DNA of 41,379 nucleotides, from positions 1 through 41,379 of IMG/VR virus record IMGVR_UViG_3300025133_004861; one strand, written 5' to 3'. Position 1 is the stretch's first letter; each line of letters begins with the position of its first letter. Below are positions 7,596-16,541 of the stretch, piece after piece. This DNA comes from a virus. Position numbers and translations under genes: made by a program. The notes beneath the pieces were generated by a model. That model ran no database searches, had not been told where the DNA came from, and saw only the letters and a program-made list of their open reading frames with translations.

Positions 7596-7971
7596 TTATC
7601 TCAATAGCATAAACCACACAAAAGAACCTCTCATGGATACTGAAGATGAGACTATCGAGAGAGGCTATAGTCCATTCGTTATCAACAGATGTTTGTCTTA
7701 TTTTCCAGATACTCTTTTTCATGCAAATGTAATGAACAAATTAAACAATCTCAACAATAAGTGTCAGTTTGATTATTTAAGAACATCATTAAGGAAAAGA
7801 AAAAGATTCAGTAAGTGGTTGAAGAATGAAATAAATGATGACTTTCTTATTGTTCAGAAATATTATGATTATTCTAAGGCAAAAACAAGAGAAATATTTG
7901 ACATTCTCACAGAAGATCAAATTAAAGATATCAGAAGAATCCTTGATATTGGAGGCGTAAAGAAGCATTAG
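7582..7971 (+). CDS. 62: Clamp loader small subunit gp62
   Basis: A 129-residue protein placed by sequence and order. The stretch YSPFVINRCLSYFPDTLFHANVMN corresponds to T4 [22 protein letters not shown], and FDYLRTSLRKRKRFSKW to the T4 FNYLMAAVPRGKRYGKW. It is shorter than T4 gp62 (187), lacking most of the C-terminal part. It works with gp44 to load the clamp. Either of two adjacent ATGs (7579 or 7582) could start it, since neither has a strong ribosome site; an upstream TTG in frame is less likely. It overlaps the end of the GroES-like gene. Confidence 0.85.
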   Translation: MKLTDYLNSINHTKEPLMDTEDETIERGYSPFVINRCLSYFPDTLFHANVMNKLNNLNNKCQFDYLRTSLRKRKRFSKWLKNEINDDFLIVQKYYDYSKAKTREIFDILTEDQIKDIRRILDIGGVKKH

Positions 7972-8012
7972 GTATACATAAAGTGTAATTATGTAGAGAA
8001 AGAGTAAATATT

Positions 8013-8417
8013 ATGTCTGATGAGAATTTGTTTAGGGATTTGGGGGTAGAAGTTTCTTTAAAGAATGATGATGATTTTTTAAAAATAAAAGAAACATTAA
8101 CCCGAATAGGAGTCTCTTCAAGAAAAGAAAATAAATTATACCAATCATGTCACATCCTCCATAAAAGAGGAAGATATGCTATAATGCACTTCAAGGAAAT
8201 GTTTGAGATGGATGGCTTAGAAAGCAACATTTCAGATAATGACATTGAAAGAAGAAATACTATCGTTGATCTTCTTGAGGAGTGGGAACTTTTAGAAATT
8301 GTTGGACCGGAATTCCCTGAAGAGTCTATGGCAAGTTTAAGACAGATAAAGATATTATCATACAAAGAAAAAGATGACTGGGAGTTGATTCCCAAATATC
8401 ATATTGGTAATAGTTAA
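8013..8417 (+). CDS. regA: Translational repressor RegA
   Basis: A 134-residue protein against 122 in T4 RegA. The match is strong: FLKIKETLTRIGVSS, LYQSCHILHKRGRYAIMHFKEM, MDGLE, LLEEWELLEIV and the ending WELIPKYHIGN each line up with T4 segments. An extra N-terminal dozen residues precede the T4-like start. RegA binds start regions of early mRNAs, including its own and those of genes 44 and 45 in T4, and blocks ribosome entry. Here it may therefore also repress the many co-transcribed genes. It follows gp62 as in T4, but gene 43 does not come next: the glycan island is inserted after it. The 41-base gap upstream is AT-rich (TATACATAAAG) and could hold a promoter. Confidence 0.95.
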   Translation: MSDENLFRDLGVEVSLKNDDDFLKIKETLTRIGVSSRKENKLYQSCHILHKRGRYAIMHFKEMFEMDGLESNISDNDIERRNTIVDLLEEWELLEIVGPEFPEESMASLRQIKILSYKEKDDWELIPKYHIGNS

Positions 8418-8432
8418 TTATGAGATTTTATT

Positions 8433-9071
8433 ATGAACACAGTTTTGATAAGTTTCTATAGTGATATAGAAGATAAAACATATTATAGTGATAATGCTTC
8501 TCGTTTAATACAGGAATGTGAGGAGTTAGGTATACCATATGATATTAGAGAGAAAAAAACTCTAGGATCATATCAACTGAATTGCCTAAGTAAACCCCAA
8601 TATATCTTAGACACTTTGAATGAGTTAGATAGACCATTAATATGGATGGATATCGATAGTAAATTACATAAGAAAATTGATATTTATGATCAGTTCAATG
8701 AAGGAACGGATGTTGTTGTTACGACTTCAAATACTAAACTATCTGGAATAAAAGCCTCTCCTTTATATTTCGGTAACACAACAGGAGCAAGAGATTTTAT
8801 CTCTTCTTGGATTGATACCACTAAACAAATTATTGAAAATGATGCCGGAGTTTTTGATCATGAACCTCTATTTAATGTGGTAAATGAATATGTCAAAAAA
8901 ATTAATGTTAAATTTGTAGGAGCAGAGTATTGTACTTGGCCTGGTTATACAAATGAAAACACATATATCACGATGGGATTAACTGATTCCGAGTGTAAGA
9001 AAGAGTCTCTTAGAAAATTAGGATTCTCTGAAGAGGTTATAGAATGGCAATCACCGGGAGATATACAATGA
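8433..9071 (+). CDS. Putative glycosyltransferase, nucleotide-diphosphosugar fold
   Basis: A 212-residue protein. RPLIWMDIDSKL (67-78) has a hydrophobic strand followed by D73-x-D75, the metal/nucleotide-sugar binding DxD of GT-A enzymes. Downstream are a substrate-loop-like SPLYFGNTTGARDFISSW and FDHEPLFNVV, which match the layout of Nucleotid_trans (PF03407-like) proteins. It is the first gene of the glycan island, 16 bases after regA, and its end overlaps the following fucosyltransferase-like gene by four bases. Donor and acceptor are unknown. Confidence 0.7.
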   Translation: MNTVLISFYSDIEDKTYYSDNASRLIQECEELGIPYDIREKKTLGSYQLNCLSKPQYILDTLNELDRPLIWMDIDSKLHKKIDIYDQFNEGTDVVVTTSNTKLSGIKASPLYFGNTTGARDFISSWIDTTKQIIENDAGVFDHEPLFNVVNEYVKKINVKFVGAEYCTWPGYTNENTYITMGLTDSECKKESLRKLGFSEEVIEWQSPGDIQ

Positions 9072-10102
9072 GTACAGAATTACCATCGTTATGCGGAATA
9101 GGATTACCATTCAGCGCACACCAATCTTCTTGTTCCAGCAGAACACCAAAAACTTTTAAATGGATTAATGGATATGGTGGTGTTGAACCCATAGAAGTTT
9201 GGGTAGATAATGCAATGCTACATTCAGCATCGGTTGAACGGGCTAGAGGACAAAAAAGATATGGGTGGATATGCGAATCAAGGGCAATAGTGACGCAACT
9301 TTATGAAGCATTAGAAAACCCAATTATGCTTGACGAAATATTAGATTCATTTGATGCAATATTTACTTGTGATATGGATTTAATAAACAAACATGATAAA
9401 ATTCATTTTTGTTTGTCTGGTAGTAACTTACCTTGGATTTCGGAAAATCTAAATGAAAATTTCCAATCGGGCGGATGGATAGATAAACAATCAATTTGTT
9501 CTATTATAGGTTCTGCAAAGAAGTTTGCACCGGGACATAGAATTCGTCACCAGTATCACGAAGGTTTAATTTCAGGATATGAACAGACCTATGATTTGAG
9601 AAATAAATTTAAACGTGAAATTGTATCTATGGGTAGGAAAGGTGATTATGGTTCCAACCACACCTCCCGGACCGGGGGGATCCATGCATATGGTTCAATG
9701 ACTGGTAGATCTTTTGGACATGCAATAGGCTGTCATATGAAAGGAAACGAGAAAGGGGGATGGCACAGAAAAGAATCAGCGTTACTTCCATATTATTTTT
9801 CAGTGGTTATTGAAAATGATAAGTATGATGATTACTTTACTGAGAAAATAACAGATTGTTTTGCGACTGGTACAATTCCCATCTACTGGGGAACCAAAAA
9901 TATTGGTAAGTATTTTGATACTGATGGTATAATTCAAATTTTATCCGACGAACCAATAAAGGAAATAGATTCTATTACAAAGATGTTGACATCTCATATG
10001 TATTATGATAGAATAAAAGCAGTGAAAAATAATCTCGAAAGAGTAAAAACCATGCAATCTGCTGATGATATGTTATTTGAAAAGATAAAGGAATTATCGT
10101 AA
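9068..10102 (+). CDS. GT10-like fucosyltransferase
   Basis: A 344-residue protein whose C-terminal half holds the GT10 alpha-1,3-fucosyltransferase signature: FSVVIEN (244-250), DYFTEK (255-260), GTIPIYWG (268-275) and then NIGKYFD (278-284). This matches the family pattern F-x-x-x-EN...DY-x-TEK...G-x-VP-x-x-G. The family transfers fucose from GDP-fucose, which the phage-encoded Gmd and Fcl could supply. The ATG used overlaps the upstream stop (ATGA) and is preferred over an in-frame upstream start at 9044 inside the previous gene. The N-terminal half is not recognised. It is related to the first domain of the gene two positions downstream. Confidence 0.8.
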   Translation: MSTELPSLCGIGLPFSAHQSSCSSRTPKTFKWINGYGGVEPIEVWVDNAMLHSASVERARGQKRYGWICESRAIVTQLYEALENPIMLDEILDSFDAIFTCDMDLINKHDKIHFCLSGSNLPWISENLNENFQSGGWIDKQSICSIIGSAKKFAPGHRIRHQYHEGLISGYEQTYDLRNKFKREIVSMGRKGDYGSNHTSRTGGIHAYGSMTGRSFGHAIGCHMKGNEKGGWHRKESALLPYYFSVVIENDKYDDYFTEKITDCFATGTIPIYWGTKNIGKYFDTDGIIQILSDEPIKEIDSITKMLTSHMYYDRIKAVKNNLERVKTMQSADDMLFEKIKELS

Positions 10103-10887
10103 TGGATTATGTTACATTTACAAATGCTGGCTCTTTGGAGTTGTGTAGAAATTTTTTAGTAAGTGCAATCAATGTTGGTATAGACGAAAATAATTTAATC
10201 GTATATTGTCTTGATAAAAAAACATATGATGTTTTGGATTCCGAGTTCAACTGTCAACTGAATATGTTTGGAGATGAAATAGAAGAAGAATATTCATCCT
10301 ATGGGACAGACGAATTCAAGATAATTATGATGAAAAAACTAAAGATAATTTTAGAAGAGTTGAAGACAAAAAAATCATTCATCTATAGTGATTCTGATAT
10401 AGTCTTTCTTAAAAATCCAACAGATACCATTAAAGAGATAGTAAATATCATATCAGAAGATACCAATTTAAATGCAATATTTGCTACCGATGCAATCCCA
10501 CCCCAAGATGAATTGAAAACAATTTGTGCTGGTTTTGTTTATATCCGAAATATTGAAGGGACACAAGAATTGTTTGAAAAGGCGTGGGAAGTTTGTGATC
10601 ATCACATAAAAGATCCTTCAAGACATGAAACTGATCCTTATGGTGATTATTGTGATCAGCAAGTTATCAGAAGTTTGTTGTCTATTGGTGCTGTTCCTAA
10701 TTTTATATATTCAACCTTCAATATGGAATTTGTCAAAAATGGAAATCAATTTTTCCCAGACCCAGGACCTGGTCGTAGTGGAAAAGAATTTGTGGTTCAT
10801 GCAAACTTCAGACCTGGAGTGGAAAGAAAAATAAAAGATATGAAAGAACAGGGAGTTTGGTTTTTGAAAGAAGAGATGAGTTCATGA
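10102..10887 (+). CDS. Putative glycosyltransferase (Nucleotid_trans/GT77-like)
   Basis: A 261-residue protein. FIYSDSDIVFLKNP (93-106) carries D97-x-D99 in the setting (YxDxDxxxxxxP) typical of the PF03407 Nucleotid_trans/GT77 family. ICAGFVYIR follows at the expected distance, then YCDQQVIRSLL and a late ...VVHANF histidine motif. The fold should be GT-A with a metal-bound nucleotide sugar. It starts on the last base of the upstream gene's stop and overlaps the next gene by four bases. Sugar and acceptor are unknown. Confidence 0.75.
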   Translation: MDYVTFTNAGSLELCRNFLVSAINVGIDENNLIVYCLDKKTYDVLDSEFNCQLNMFGDEIEEEYSSYGTDEFKIIMMKKLKIILEELKTKKSFIYSDSDIVFLKNPTDTIKEIVNIISEDTNLNAIFATDAIPPQDELKTICAGFVYIRNIEGTQELFEKAWEVCDHHIKDPSRHETDPYGDYCDQQVIRSLLSIGAVPNFIYSTFNMEFVKNGNQFFPDPGPGRSGKEFVVHANFRPGVERKIKDMKEQGVWFLKEEMSS

Positions 10888-12458
10888 AAGCAATAACATT
10901 TAATTCTGATTATTTGTTTGATAAAGATTATTCAGATTATGATTTCCCAGTAGAGATTCATGTTTCTAGATTTCACAATAACCAAATAATTGTTCATCCC
11001 AACTGGGTAGAAAATTTTCCAACATACACTATCCCATTTGATGATCCTTCTGCATTTAAGGTTTATATAAATTCCAATGAACCTCTCACTTCTCCTAATA
11101 GGGAAATGTTAGAAGTGGTGATTGCTAATCATAAACAATATGATTTAATATTAACTTCAGATAGACAATTATTAAATTCTTGTTCAAATGCAGTGTTTTT
11201 TCCTTATGGAACTACTTGGTTAAATACTGGAAAGATAAATCATCCAGATAGTATTGGGGAATATGATTCTTCAAAAATAGATAAACTACACAAATCAAAA
11301 GATTTTTCTGTGAGTTTTGTTTATTCAAACCATACTAGATCTATACAGGGTTATAAATTAAGAAAAGCAATTTGGACATATTGTATGACATCTGATGGAG
11401 ATCCGTTAAGAGATGAAATTGATCCTTATGATTATGATTTGAAGCCTACATTCCCAAGGAAATTTTATAGCAGCACAAGACACCCCCCGTTCTTCCCGCG
11501 CGGCATTCAGGGTGGTGAATTTCTACCAGATGATAATAAAGAAAATTTGTTTAACTCGCAATTTCATATTGCAATTGAAAGTAGTTCTATAGAAAATTAC
11601 TTTTCTGAAAAATTAATTGATGCGTTAATCACAAAAACTGTTCCTGTGTATTGGGGATGTCCTAACATCGGAGAATTCTTTGATACAAGAGGAATGATAT
11701 TGGTGGATGGTGCAGAAGATGCGATTGAAAAATGTAACAAAATATCATCAACGACTTATGAAGAAATGCTTCCGTATGTAGAGAAAAATTTTGAGACAGC
11801 AAAAGAATATGCCAGACCTTTTGAAGAAAGAGTTAAAGAAATGGTAACAGAAAACAAAAAAATCAAAGATAAAGAAAACAAATTACTCACCATAGGAATT
11901 TGCACATTAGAAGAAAGAAAAGATTTTTTGAATAGACTTCTTGGTTTTATAAACCAACACACAGATTCAGAAACTATACAGTCCGTAGAAGTGATTGTAA
12001 ATTCTGATAACGGGGAAAAGAGTGTAGGACAAAAAAGAAATGAAATTATAAGTGCTGCAAGAGGAAAGTTTGTTTCTTTTGTTGATGATGATGATTTGAT
12101 AAGCGAAGAATATTGTAAATTGATTGTTGATGCAATTAAATCGGATGATGATTTAGATTGTATTGGTTTTGCTGGAATGTATTATGTGAACGGTATAGAA
12201 AGAATGGTGTTTAAACATGCAAATGCTTATGGTGGACATTTCAAAGATAATGATGGGATCCAATATCGCCCAATAAACCATTTAAATCCAGTACGATCTG
12301 AAATTGCAAAACTGATAGGATTTCCAGACAAGGATTTTGGAGAAGATAGTGATTATTGTGACAGACTATTTAAATCCGGTTTGTTGAAGAAAGAAAAAAT
12401 CATAGATTCAATAATGTATCATTATTATTGGGCCCAAGAAGTAACAAGGACACACTAG
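10884..12458 (+). CDS. Two-domain glycosyltransferase: GT10-like fucosyltransferase plus GT2-like domain
   Basis: A 524-residue fusion. Residues about 1-320 are GT10-like: FHIAIES (227-233), NYFSEK (238-243), TVPVYWG (252-258), NIGEFFD (261-267). A Lys/Glu-rich linker (about 315-333) follows. Residues 334-524 are a GT2-like domain: LLTIGICTLEER, then GQKRNEIISAARGKFVSFVDDDD (382-404) with the acidic DDDD as DxD equivalent, and a late FGEDSDYCDRL that resembles the GT2 ED catalytic motif. Such a protein could add fucose and a second sugar in succession. The start ATG overlaps the previous stop (ATGA). The first domain is paralogous to the GT10-like gene at 9068. Confidence 0.82.
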   Translation: MKAITFNSDYLFDKDYSDYDFPVEIHVSRFHNNQIIVHPNWVENFPTYTIPFDDPSAFKVYINSNEPLTSPNREMLEVVIANHKQYDLILTSDRQLLNSCSNAVFFPYGTTWLNTGKINHPDSIGEYDSSKIDKLHKSKDFSVSFVYSNHTRSIQGYKLRKAIWTYCMTSDGDPLRDEIDPYDYDLKPTFPRKFYSSTRHPPFFPRGIQGGEFLPDDNKENLFNSQFHIAIESSSIENYFSEKLIDALITKTVPVYWGCPNIGEFFDTRGMILVDGAEDAIEKCNKISSTTYEEMLPYVEKNFETAKEYARPFEERVKEMVTENKKIKDKENKLLTIGICTLEERKDFLNRLLGFINQHTDSETIQSVEVIVNSDNGEKSVGQKRNEIISAARGKFVSFVDDDDLISEEYCKLIVDAIKSDDDLDCIGFAGMYYVNGIERMVFKHANAYGGHFKDNDGIQYRPINHLNPVRSEIAKLIGFPDKDFGEDSDYCDRLFKSGLLKKEKIIDSIMYHYYWAQEVTRTH

Positions 12459-12459
12459 C

Positions 12460-13341
12460 ATGAGTAAAAAAATTATTAGTTATAGTTTGTGGAGCGACAT
12501 TCCGATGTATAATGTCGGAGCAATTCGTAATGCTGAACAGGTCAGTGAATTTTATCCTGATTGGATTGCTAGATTTTATATTGGTAGTGATGTTCCAGAA
12601 GAAACTGTAAATAAAATTTCACAACAAAAAAACACAGAAGTTGTTATGATGGATGAAGACAATGACTGGCAAGGAAGTTTATGGAGATTTTACGCAGTTG
12701 ATACTAACGAGGATGTAGATGTTGTTATATTCAGAGATACCGATTCTCGTCTTTCTCATAGGGAATATGAAGCAGTAAGAGAGTGGTATCAGTCTGATAG
12801 ATGTCTCCATATAATGAGAGATCATCCATATCACAGTGAAACAATTATGGCTGGAATGTGGGGATGTAGAGTTAAACCTCTACTGAATATCATCAATGAA
12901 AATGTATACGATAAATTTGGGTTAGAATCAGTTTCAAATTTACAGACAGTAATTGACGATTGGTTAAAAAACGAACATAGACGGACGCAAAATAAAGAAC
13001 CAAATTGCCTGAAACCAGAACATTTTGTGACGAAGGGTATCGATCAACGATTTCTTCGTGACTTTCTTTATAAGATGATGGGAAAGAATAAAATATTGAA
13101 TGATGATGCATGGATTCACGATAGTTATCCCATGTATAATTGTTATTCTGGTAGATTTGATGTTCAGAGATTCCCCGGAATAAAAGAATTAAGCACGGGG
13201 TTCCCTACAATTCTCAATGAAGATTGGAATGGATTCATCGGACAAGTGTTTGACGAAAATGATAAACCCAATGAAGATTATGCAAGGTTGATTCGTGAAC
13301 GAGATGAATGCATTTATCAAGACTGGAAAAAGAAAGACTAA
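12460..13341 (+). CDS. Putative glycosyltransferase, first of three tandem paralogs
   Basis: A 293-residue protein. The N-terminus (IISYSLWSD) and the block SLWRFYAVD...FRDTDSRLSHRE (73-102), with D93-x-D95, are shared with the next two genes, as are HIMRDHPYH, AGMWG, and KGIDQRFL. The DTDSR motif after a hydrophobic strand and the later DQ-x-FL motif suggest a GT-A type enzyme. It is not assignable to a named CAZy family by eye. Unlike its two neighbours it lacks a cysteine cluster and carries a longer middle region (about 155-200). It ends sharing one base with the next start codon (TAATG). Confidence 0.72.
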   Translation: MSKKIISYSLWSDIPMYNVGAIRNAEQVSEFYPDWIARFYIGSDVPEETVNKISQQKNTEVVMMDEDNDWQGSLWRFYAVDTNEDVDVVIFRDTDSRLSHREYEAVREWYQSDRCLHIMRDHPYHSETIMAGMWGCRVKPLLNIINENVYDKFGLESVSNLQTVIDDWLKNEHRRTQNKEPNCLKPEHFVTKGIDQRFLRDFLYKMMGKNKILNDDAWIHDSYPMYNCYSGRFDVQRFPGIKELSTGFPTILNEDWNGFIGQVFDENDKPNEDYARLIRERDECIYQDWKKKD

Positions 13342-14225
13342 TGGGAAAGAAAGTAATAAGTTATAGCCTTTGGGGCGATGGTTTAGTTTATACTATAGGT
13401 GCGGTTGCAAATGCAGACGTAGCAAAAAAATATTGGCCTGGATGGATATGTCGTTATTATGTTTCACCAACAGTTCCAAAGAATGTAGTAAATGATCTTG
13501 CGTCAAAAGATAATACTGAAGTTGTGATGATGCAAGAAGACATGGGATTTCTAAACAGTTTATGGAGATTTTATGCTGCGAGTGATCCAGAAGTTGATAT
13601 TATGCTTTCTAGAGATGCCGATTCTCGCATCGGTCCTGGCGACAATAAACATGATGGAACTGGTTTAAGAGAAAAAGAAGCAGTAGATGAGTGGTTAACG
13701 AGTGATAAAGATTTTCATATTATGAGAGATTCTTGTCAACATGGAAAACCAATGGCAGCAGGGATGTGGGGATTGAGGAATGGTTTGTTCCGAAACATGG
13801 TTGATATGATTGATGATTTTTTTAAGAATCATGAAGAGTGTACGGATTTCTTCGGCGTTGATCAGAAATTTTTAGAGAAAGTCCTATATGCACAAGCAGT
13901 TCCTTTTGTGTATTCGCACGATGATTGGTTTATTAATAATTTTAGAAACGAGGAAAAACATCCCTTTCCTACTCCAAGAATGAGGGGAGATGGTTGGTGG
14001 AAAGAAGATTTTCCAGATTGGCACAATCGATGGGAAAACGAAACACCTTGGGAAGATAATTTCTTCCATGATGAAAATTGTCAACCACCGGATTGTTGTA
14101 ATGTTGCTCCTTGTTGTAACAAATATCACGATAATGATTATATTGGTCAGAAGATACAAGGAAATGGAAGATTTGAAAGGGAACTTCAAAAATATTCTCA
14201 TCTAGTTCCAGAGGAGGCGAGATGA
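13341..14225 (+). CDS. Putative glycosyltransferase, second tandem paralog, Cys-rich tail
   Basis: A 294-residue paralog of both flanking genes: VISYSLWGD at the start, SLWRFYAAS...SRDADSRIG with D92-x-D94, FHIMRDSCQHGKPMAAGMWG, and FFGVDQKFLEKV. The C-terminal part contains RMRGDGWWKEDFPDWHN, also found in the next gene, and a cysteine cluster (C247, C252, C253, C258, C259) before KYHDNDYIG. The cluster may bind zinc. The ATG at the TAATG overlap is used instead of an earlier in-frame codon inside the upstream gene. Function beyond glycosyl transfer is unknown. Confidence 0.72.
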   Translation: MGKKVISYSLWGDGLVYTIGAVANADVAKKYWPGWICRYYVSPTVPKNVVNDLASKDNTEVVMMQEDMGFLNSLWRFYAASDPEVDIMLSRDADSRIGPGDNKHDGTGLREKEAVDEWLTSDKDFHIMRDSCQHGKPMAAGMWGLRNGLFRNMVDMIDDFFKNHEECTDFFGVDQKFLEKVLYAQAVPFVYSHDDWFINNFRNEEKHPFPTPRMRGDGWWKEDFPDWHNRWENETPWEDNFFHDENCQPPDCCNVAPCCNKYHDNDYIGQKIQGNGRFERELQKYSHLVPEEAR

Positions 14226-15127
14226 AAAAAATAATATCTTTTTGTTTATGGGCTCAACCTGATTGGTGGAAAGAGGGAAGGCAGTTAATAGCCACTTATA
14301 TTATGGGAGCATTGGCCAATGCCGACATAGCAAAAAAAGAATGGCCAGATTGGACCTGTAGATATTACATAGACAAAAGTACCATAGACACTTCAATTAT
14401 AAACGAATTAAAATCAAGAGATAATGTAGAGGTTGTTTTGTTTGAAAACCACGAAGGATATTTTTCTACTCTTTGGAGATTCTATGCATTTGCAGATAAT
14501 GATTCAGATTATATAATAAGCCGCGACATAGATTCTCGGTTGTCTCCGAGAGATAAGGCCGCTGTTGATGAATGGTTAGAAAGTGGAATGGATTTTCATA
14601 TTATGAGGGATAGTTGCCAACATGGGGTTCCTATTTCTGCTGGTATGTTTGGCGTCAGAGGTAATGCTATTGATAATATATCTAAGGTTATAGATGTGTA
14701 TAGAGACTTTGCAATTCGGGAAGACAAATATAATTGGTTTGGTGTAGATCAACATTTTTTGGAAAAGATCATATATCCACAAACAAAAGGAAAATCTTTA
14801 GTTCATGATGACTGGACACCAAATCAATCAAGATTTGCAGGAGAGGACAGAAAACCATTTCCAATTCCTCGTTTAAGAGGAGAAGGTTGGTGGGAAAAAG
14901 AACTCCCAAAGTGGCATAATGCGTCTTTTGATAAAAAAACATGTAGCAATCCAGAATGTAAACTAGGGTGTTCAGTTTCTTGGTGTACTAGAACACCGTG
15001 TCCGGGGTGTGGAAAATATCACGATAACGATCATATAGGAAAGATCATAGAAGGAGTCGGGAAGGAAGAATTAGAAAAGTATTTAGAAAAACATTCACAT
15101 TTGGTTTCAGAGGAAGAGAAGAAGTGA
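14222..15127 (+). CDS. Putative glycosyltransferase, third tandem paralog, zinc-ribbon-like tail
   Basis: A 301-residue paralog. It shares SLWRFYAF-type and SRDIDSRLSPR (D102-x-D104) blocks, FHIMRDSCQHGVPISAGMFG, WFGVDQHFLEKI and RLRGEGWWEKELPKWHN with the upstream gene. The tail has six cysteines (241, 246, 250, 255, 260, 263) ending CPGCGKYHDND, more regularly spaced than in the second copy and suggestive of a small metal-binding knuckle. It starts in an ATGA overlap. Gene duplication clearly produced the three-gene array; divergence suggests different acceptors rather than dosage. Confidence 0.72.
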   Translation: MKKIISFCLWAQPDWWKEGRQLIATYIMGALANADIAKKEWPDWTCRYYIDKSTIDTSIINELKSRDNVEVVLFENHEGYFSTLWRFYAFADNDSDYIISRDIDSRLSPRDKAAVDEWLESGMDFHIMRDSCQHGVPISAGMFGVRGNAIDNISKVIDVYRDFAIREDKYNWFGVDQHFLEKIIYPQTKGKSLVHDDWTPNQSRFAGEDRKPFPIPRLRGEGWWEKELPKWHNASFDKKTCSNPECKLGCSVSWCTRTPCPGCGKYHDNDHIGKIIEGVGKEELEKYLEKHSHLVSEEEKK

Positions 15128-15963
15128 AAGTTTTAACGATTCAAGAAAATGGTAGACACGATGCAAACAGAAAATTTAGAGAATGCTTTTCTCTCCAGAG
15201 GGCTTTTTCTAATTTGGGACATTCTTGTGATGTGTGGGGGCTCGGACACAACAACTATGAAACCCCCCCGGATTTTAATTCATATGATTTAATTTTTAAT
15301 TTAGAAAATTATACAGAAGAGTGGTTGCCAAATTTATCACAAATAAAAAATCCAATGAAAGTTACATGGTCTATAGATGCACATGTTAGAGGAGAGGAAG
15401 TTTTTGAGGACATTTTCAAAAAGTCCAAGTATGATTATCTGTTACATTCGACAGTAGATTTCGTGAAAGATAAACATCATATTTGGTTTCCAAATGCATA
15501 TGATGATTTTTTGATTAAACCTTTGAACATAAAAAAGACGACAGAGTTTGGCTTCTGTGGAAATTATGTCAACCGAAAAGAATTGTTGATGTGGTTGAAA
15601 GACAACTTCAATTTACATTTGGATATCTTTGTGATAGGAGATGATATGGTGGAGGCAATAAATTCATATAAGTGCCACTTTAATTTAAATATAGCAAATG
15701 ATATCAATTACAGGTCTTTTGAAACTATGGGATGTAAAACTTTGTTAATGACAAACAAAAATCATCAATATGATAAACTGGGATTCGTTGACAATGAGAA
15801 TTGTCTCATATTTAATAATATAACAGACATTCAGGATAAGATTAATCAGTTTAGAGAAATGTCTGATGATGAAATTGATAATGTGGCAAATAAAGGTTAT
15901 GAGTTTATAAAAGAACATACCTACACTAAAAGAATTGAAAAACTATTAGGTGATTTGAAATGA
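15124..15963 (+). CDS. Glycosyltransferase, GT-B fold (CgeB/Glyco_trans_1_2-like)
   Basis: A 279-residue protein. The C-terminal half shows the GT-B donor-binding signature: CHFNLNIANDINYRSFETMGCKTLLMTN, where a conserved E follows the R-x-F of PF13524 proteins, then a closing helix region (YEFIKEHTYTKRI) typical of that family. The N-terminal domain contains a Rossmann-like start (VLTIQENGRHDANRKFRECFSLQRAF). GTG start in a GTGA overlap with the previous gene. It probably transfers a sugar in the same pathway; the donor is unknown. Confidence 0.75.
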   Translation: MKVLTIQENGRHDANRKFRECFSLQRAFSNLGHSCDVWGLGHNNYETPPDFNSYDLIFNLENYTEEWLPNLSQIKNPMKVTWSIDAHVRGEEVFEDIFKKSKYDYLLHSTVDFVKDKHHIWFPNAYDDFLIKPLNIKKTTEFGFCGNYVNRKELLMWLKDNFNLHLDIFVIGDDMVEAINSYKCHFNLNIANDINYRSFETMGCKTLLMTNKNHQYDKLGFVDNENCLIFNNITDIQDKINQFREMSDDEIDNVANKGYEFIKEHTYTKRIEKLLGDLK

Positions 15964-16541
15964 AAAGGGTGTTTAGATTCGATGACATTTGCGTTAACGC
16001 AGACATGAAAAATGTTAATGCTATGGTTAATTTTTTAAAGAAAGAAGTGCCAGGATGTGAAATTATTTTATGTGTTTCTCCTTTAGTTCATGACATGTCT
16101 TCCGAGGAAGGAAAAGATAAAGAGAGAATATTTCCCAAAATATTAAATGCACATAGTGATTTTAGAAAGTTCTATCTAATAGATTCTTGTGGTGTTCCTG
16201 AATTGCCAGACAATGTAACAAGAGCAGGACATGGACTTATTCACGTTGATCATCGGCTTCTTTCTAAGGAAGCACAAGAGATGAGTATTTTGACAAGTTG
16301 TAGTATAGCAAAAGCAAGAACTTTTGTTCCACCTTTCAATAAGTGGAATTCTGATACTCAAGAAATTTGTAAAGAACATCAAATTAGTTTAGTGAAATTT
16401 GAAGATGGTTGGAAATGTGTGGAGTATAATACTTACGATCCAAAACATAACTTATGGTATTTGCACCACAGAGAGTTTACGTTAGAACAATTTAAGGAGT
16501 GGTTTCAATATGAAATTCACAGTAACCATACCAACATATAA
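15960..16541 (+). CDS. NodB-like polysaccharide deacetylase family protein
   Basis: A 193-residue protein. FRFDDIC (5-11) matches the family motif (F/T)DD with the catalytic base and metal aspartates D8-D9. GHGLIHVDHRLL (90-101) supplies H91 and H95, a variant of the H-x3-H metal motif, and FVPPFNKWN (122-130) matches the R/P-x-PPF/Y block. Enzymes of this fold remove N- or O-acetyl groups from sugars using a metal ion. In this context it may trim acetamido sugars of the glycan being made. Starts in an ATGA overlap; its 3' end overlaps the next gene by 32 bases. Confidence 0.72.
   Translation: MKRVFRFDDICVNADMKNVNAMVNFLKKEVPGCEIILCVSPLVHDMSSEEGKDKERIFPKILNAHSDFRKFYLIDSCGVPELPDNVTRAGHGLIHVDHRLLSKEAQEMSILTSCSIAKARTFVPPFNKWNSDTQEICKEHQISLVKFEDGWKCVEYNTYDPKHNLWYLHHREFTLEQFKEWFQYEIHSNHTNI

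Noticed and set aside
7972-8012. Promoter before regA
   Set aside because: TATACA is present but no acceptable -35 box lies 16-18 bases upstream; too weak to list as a feature.
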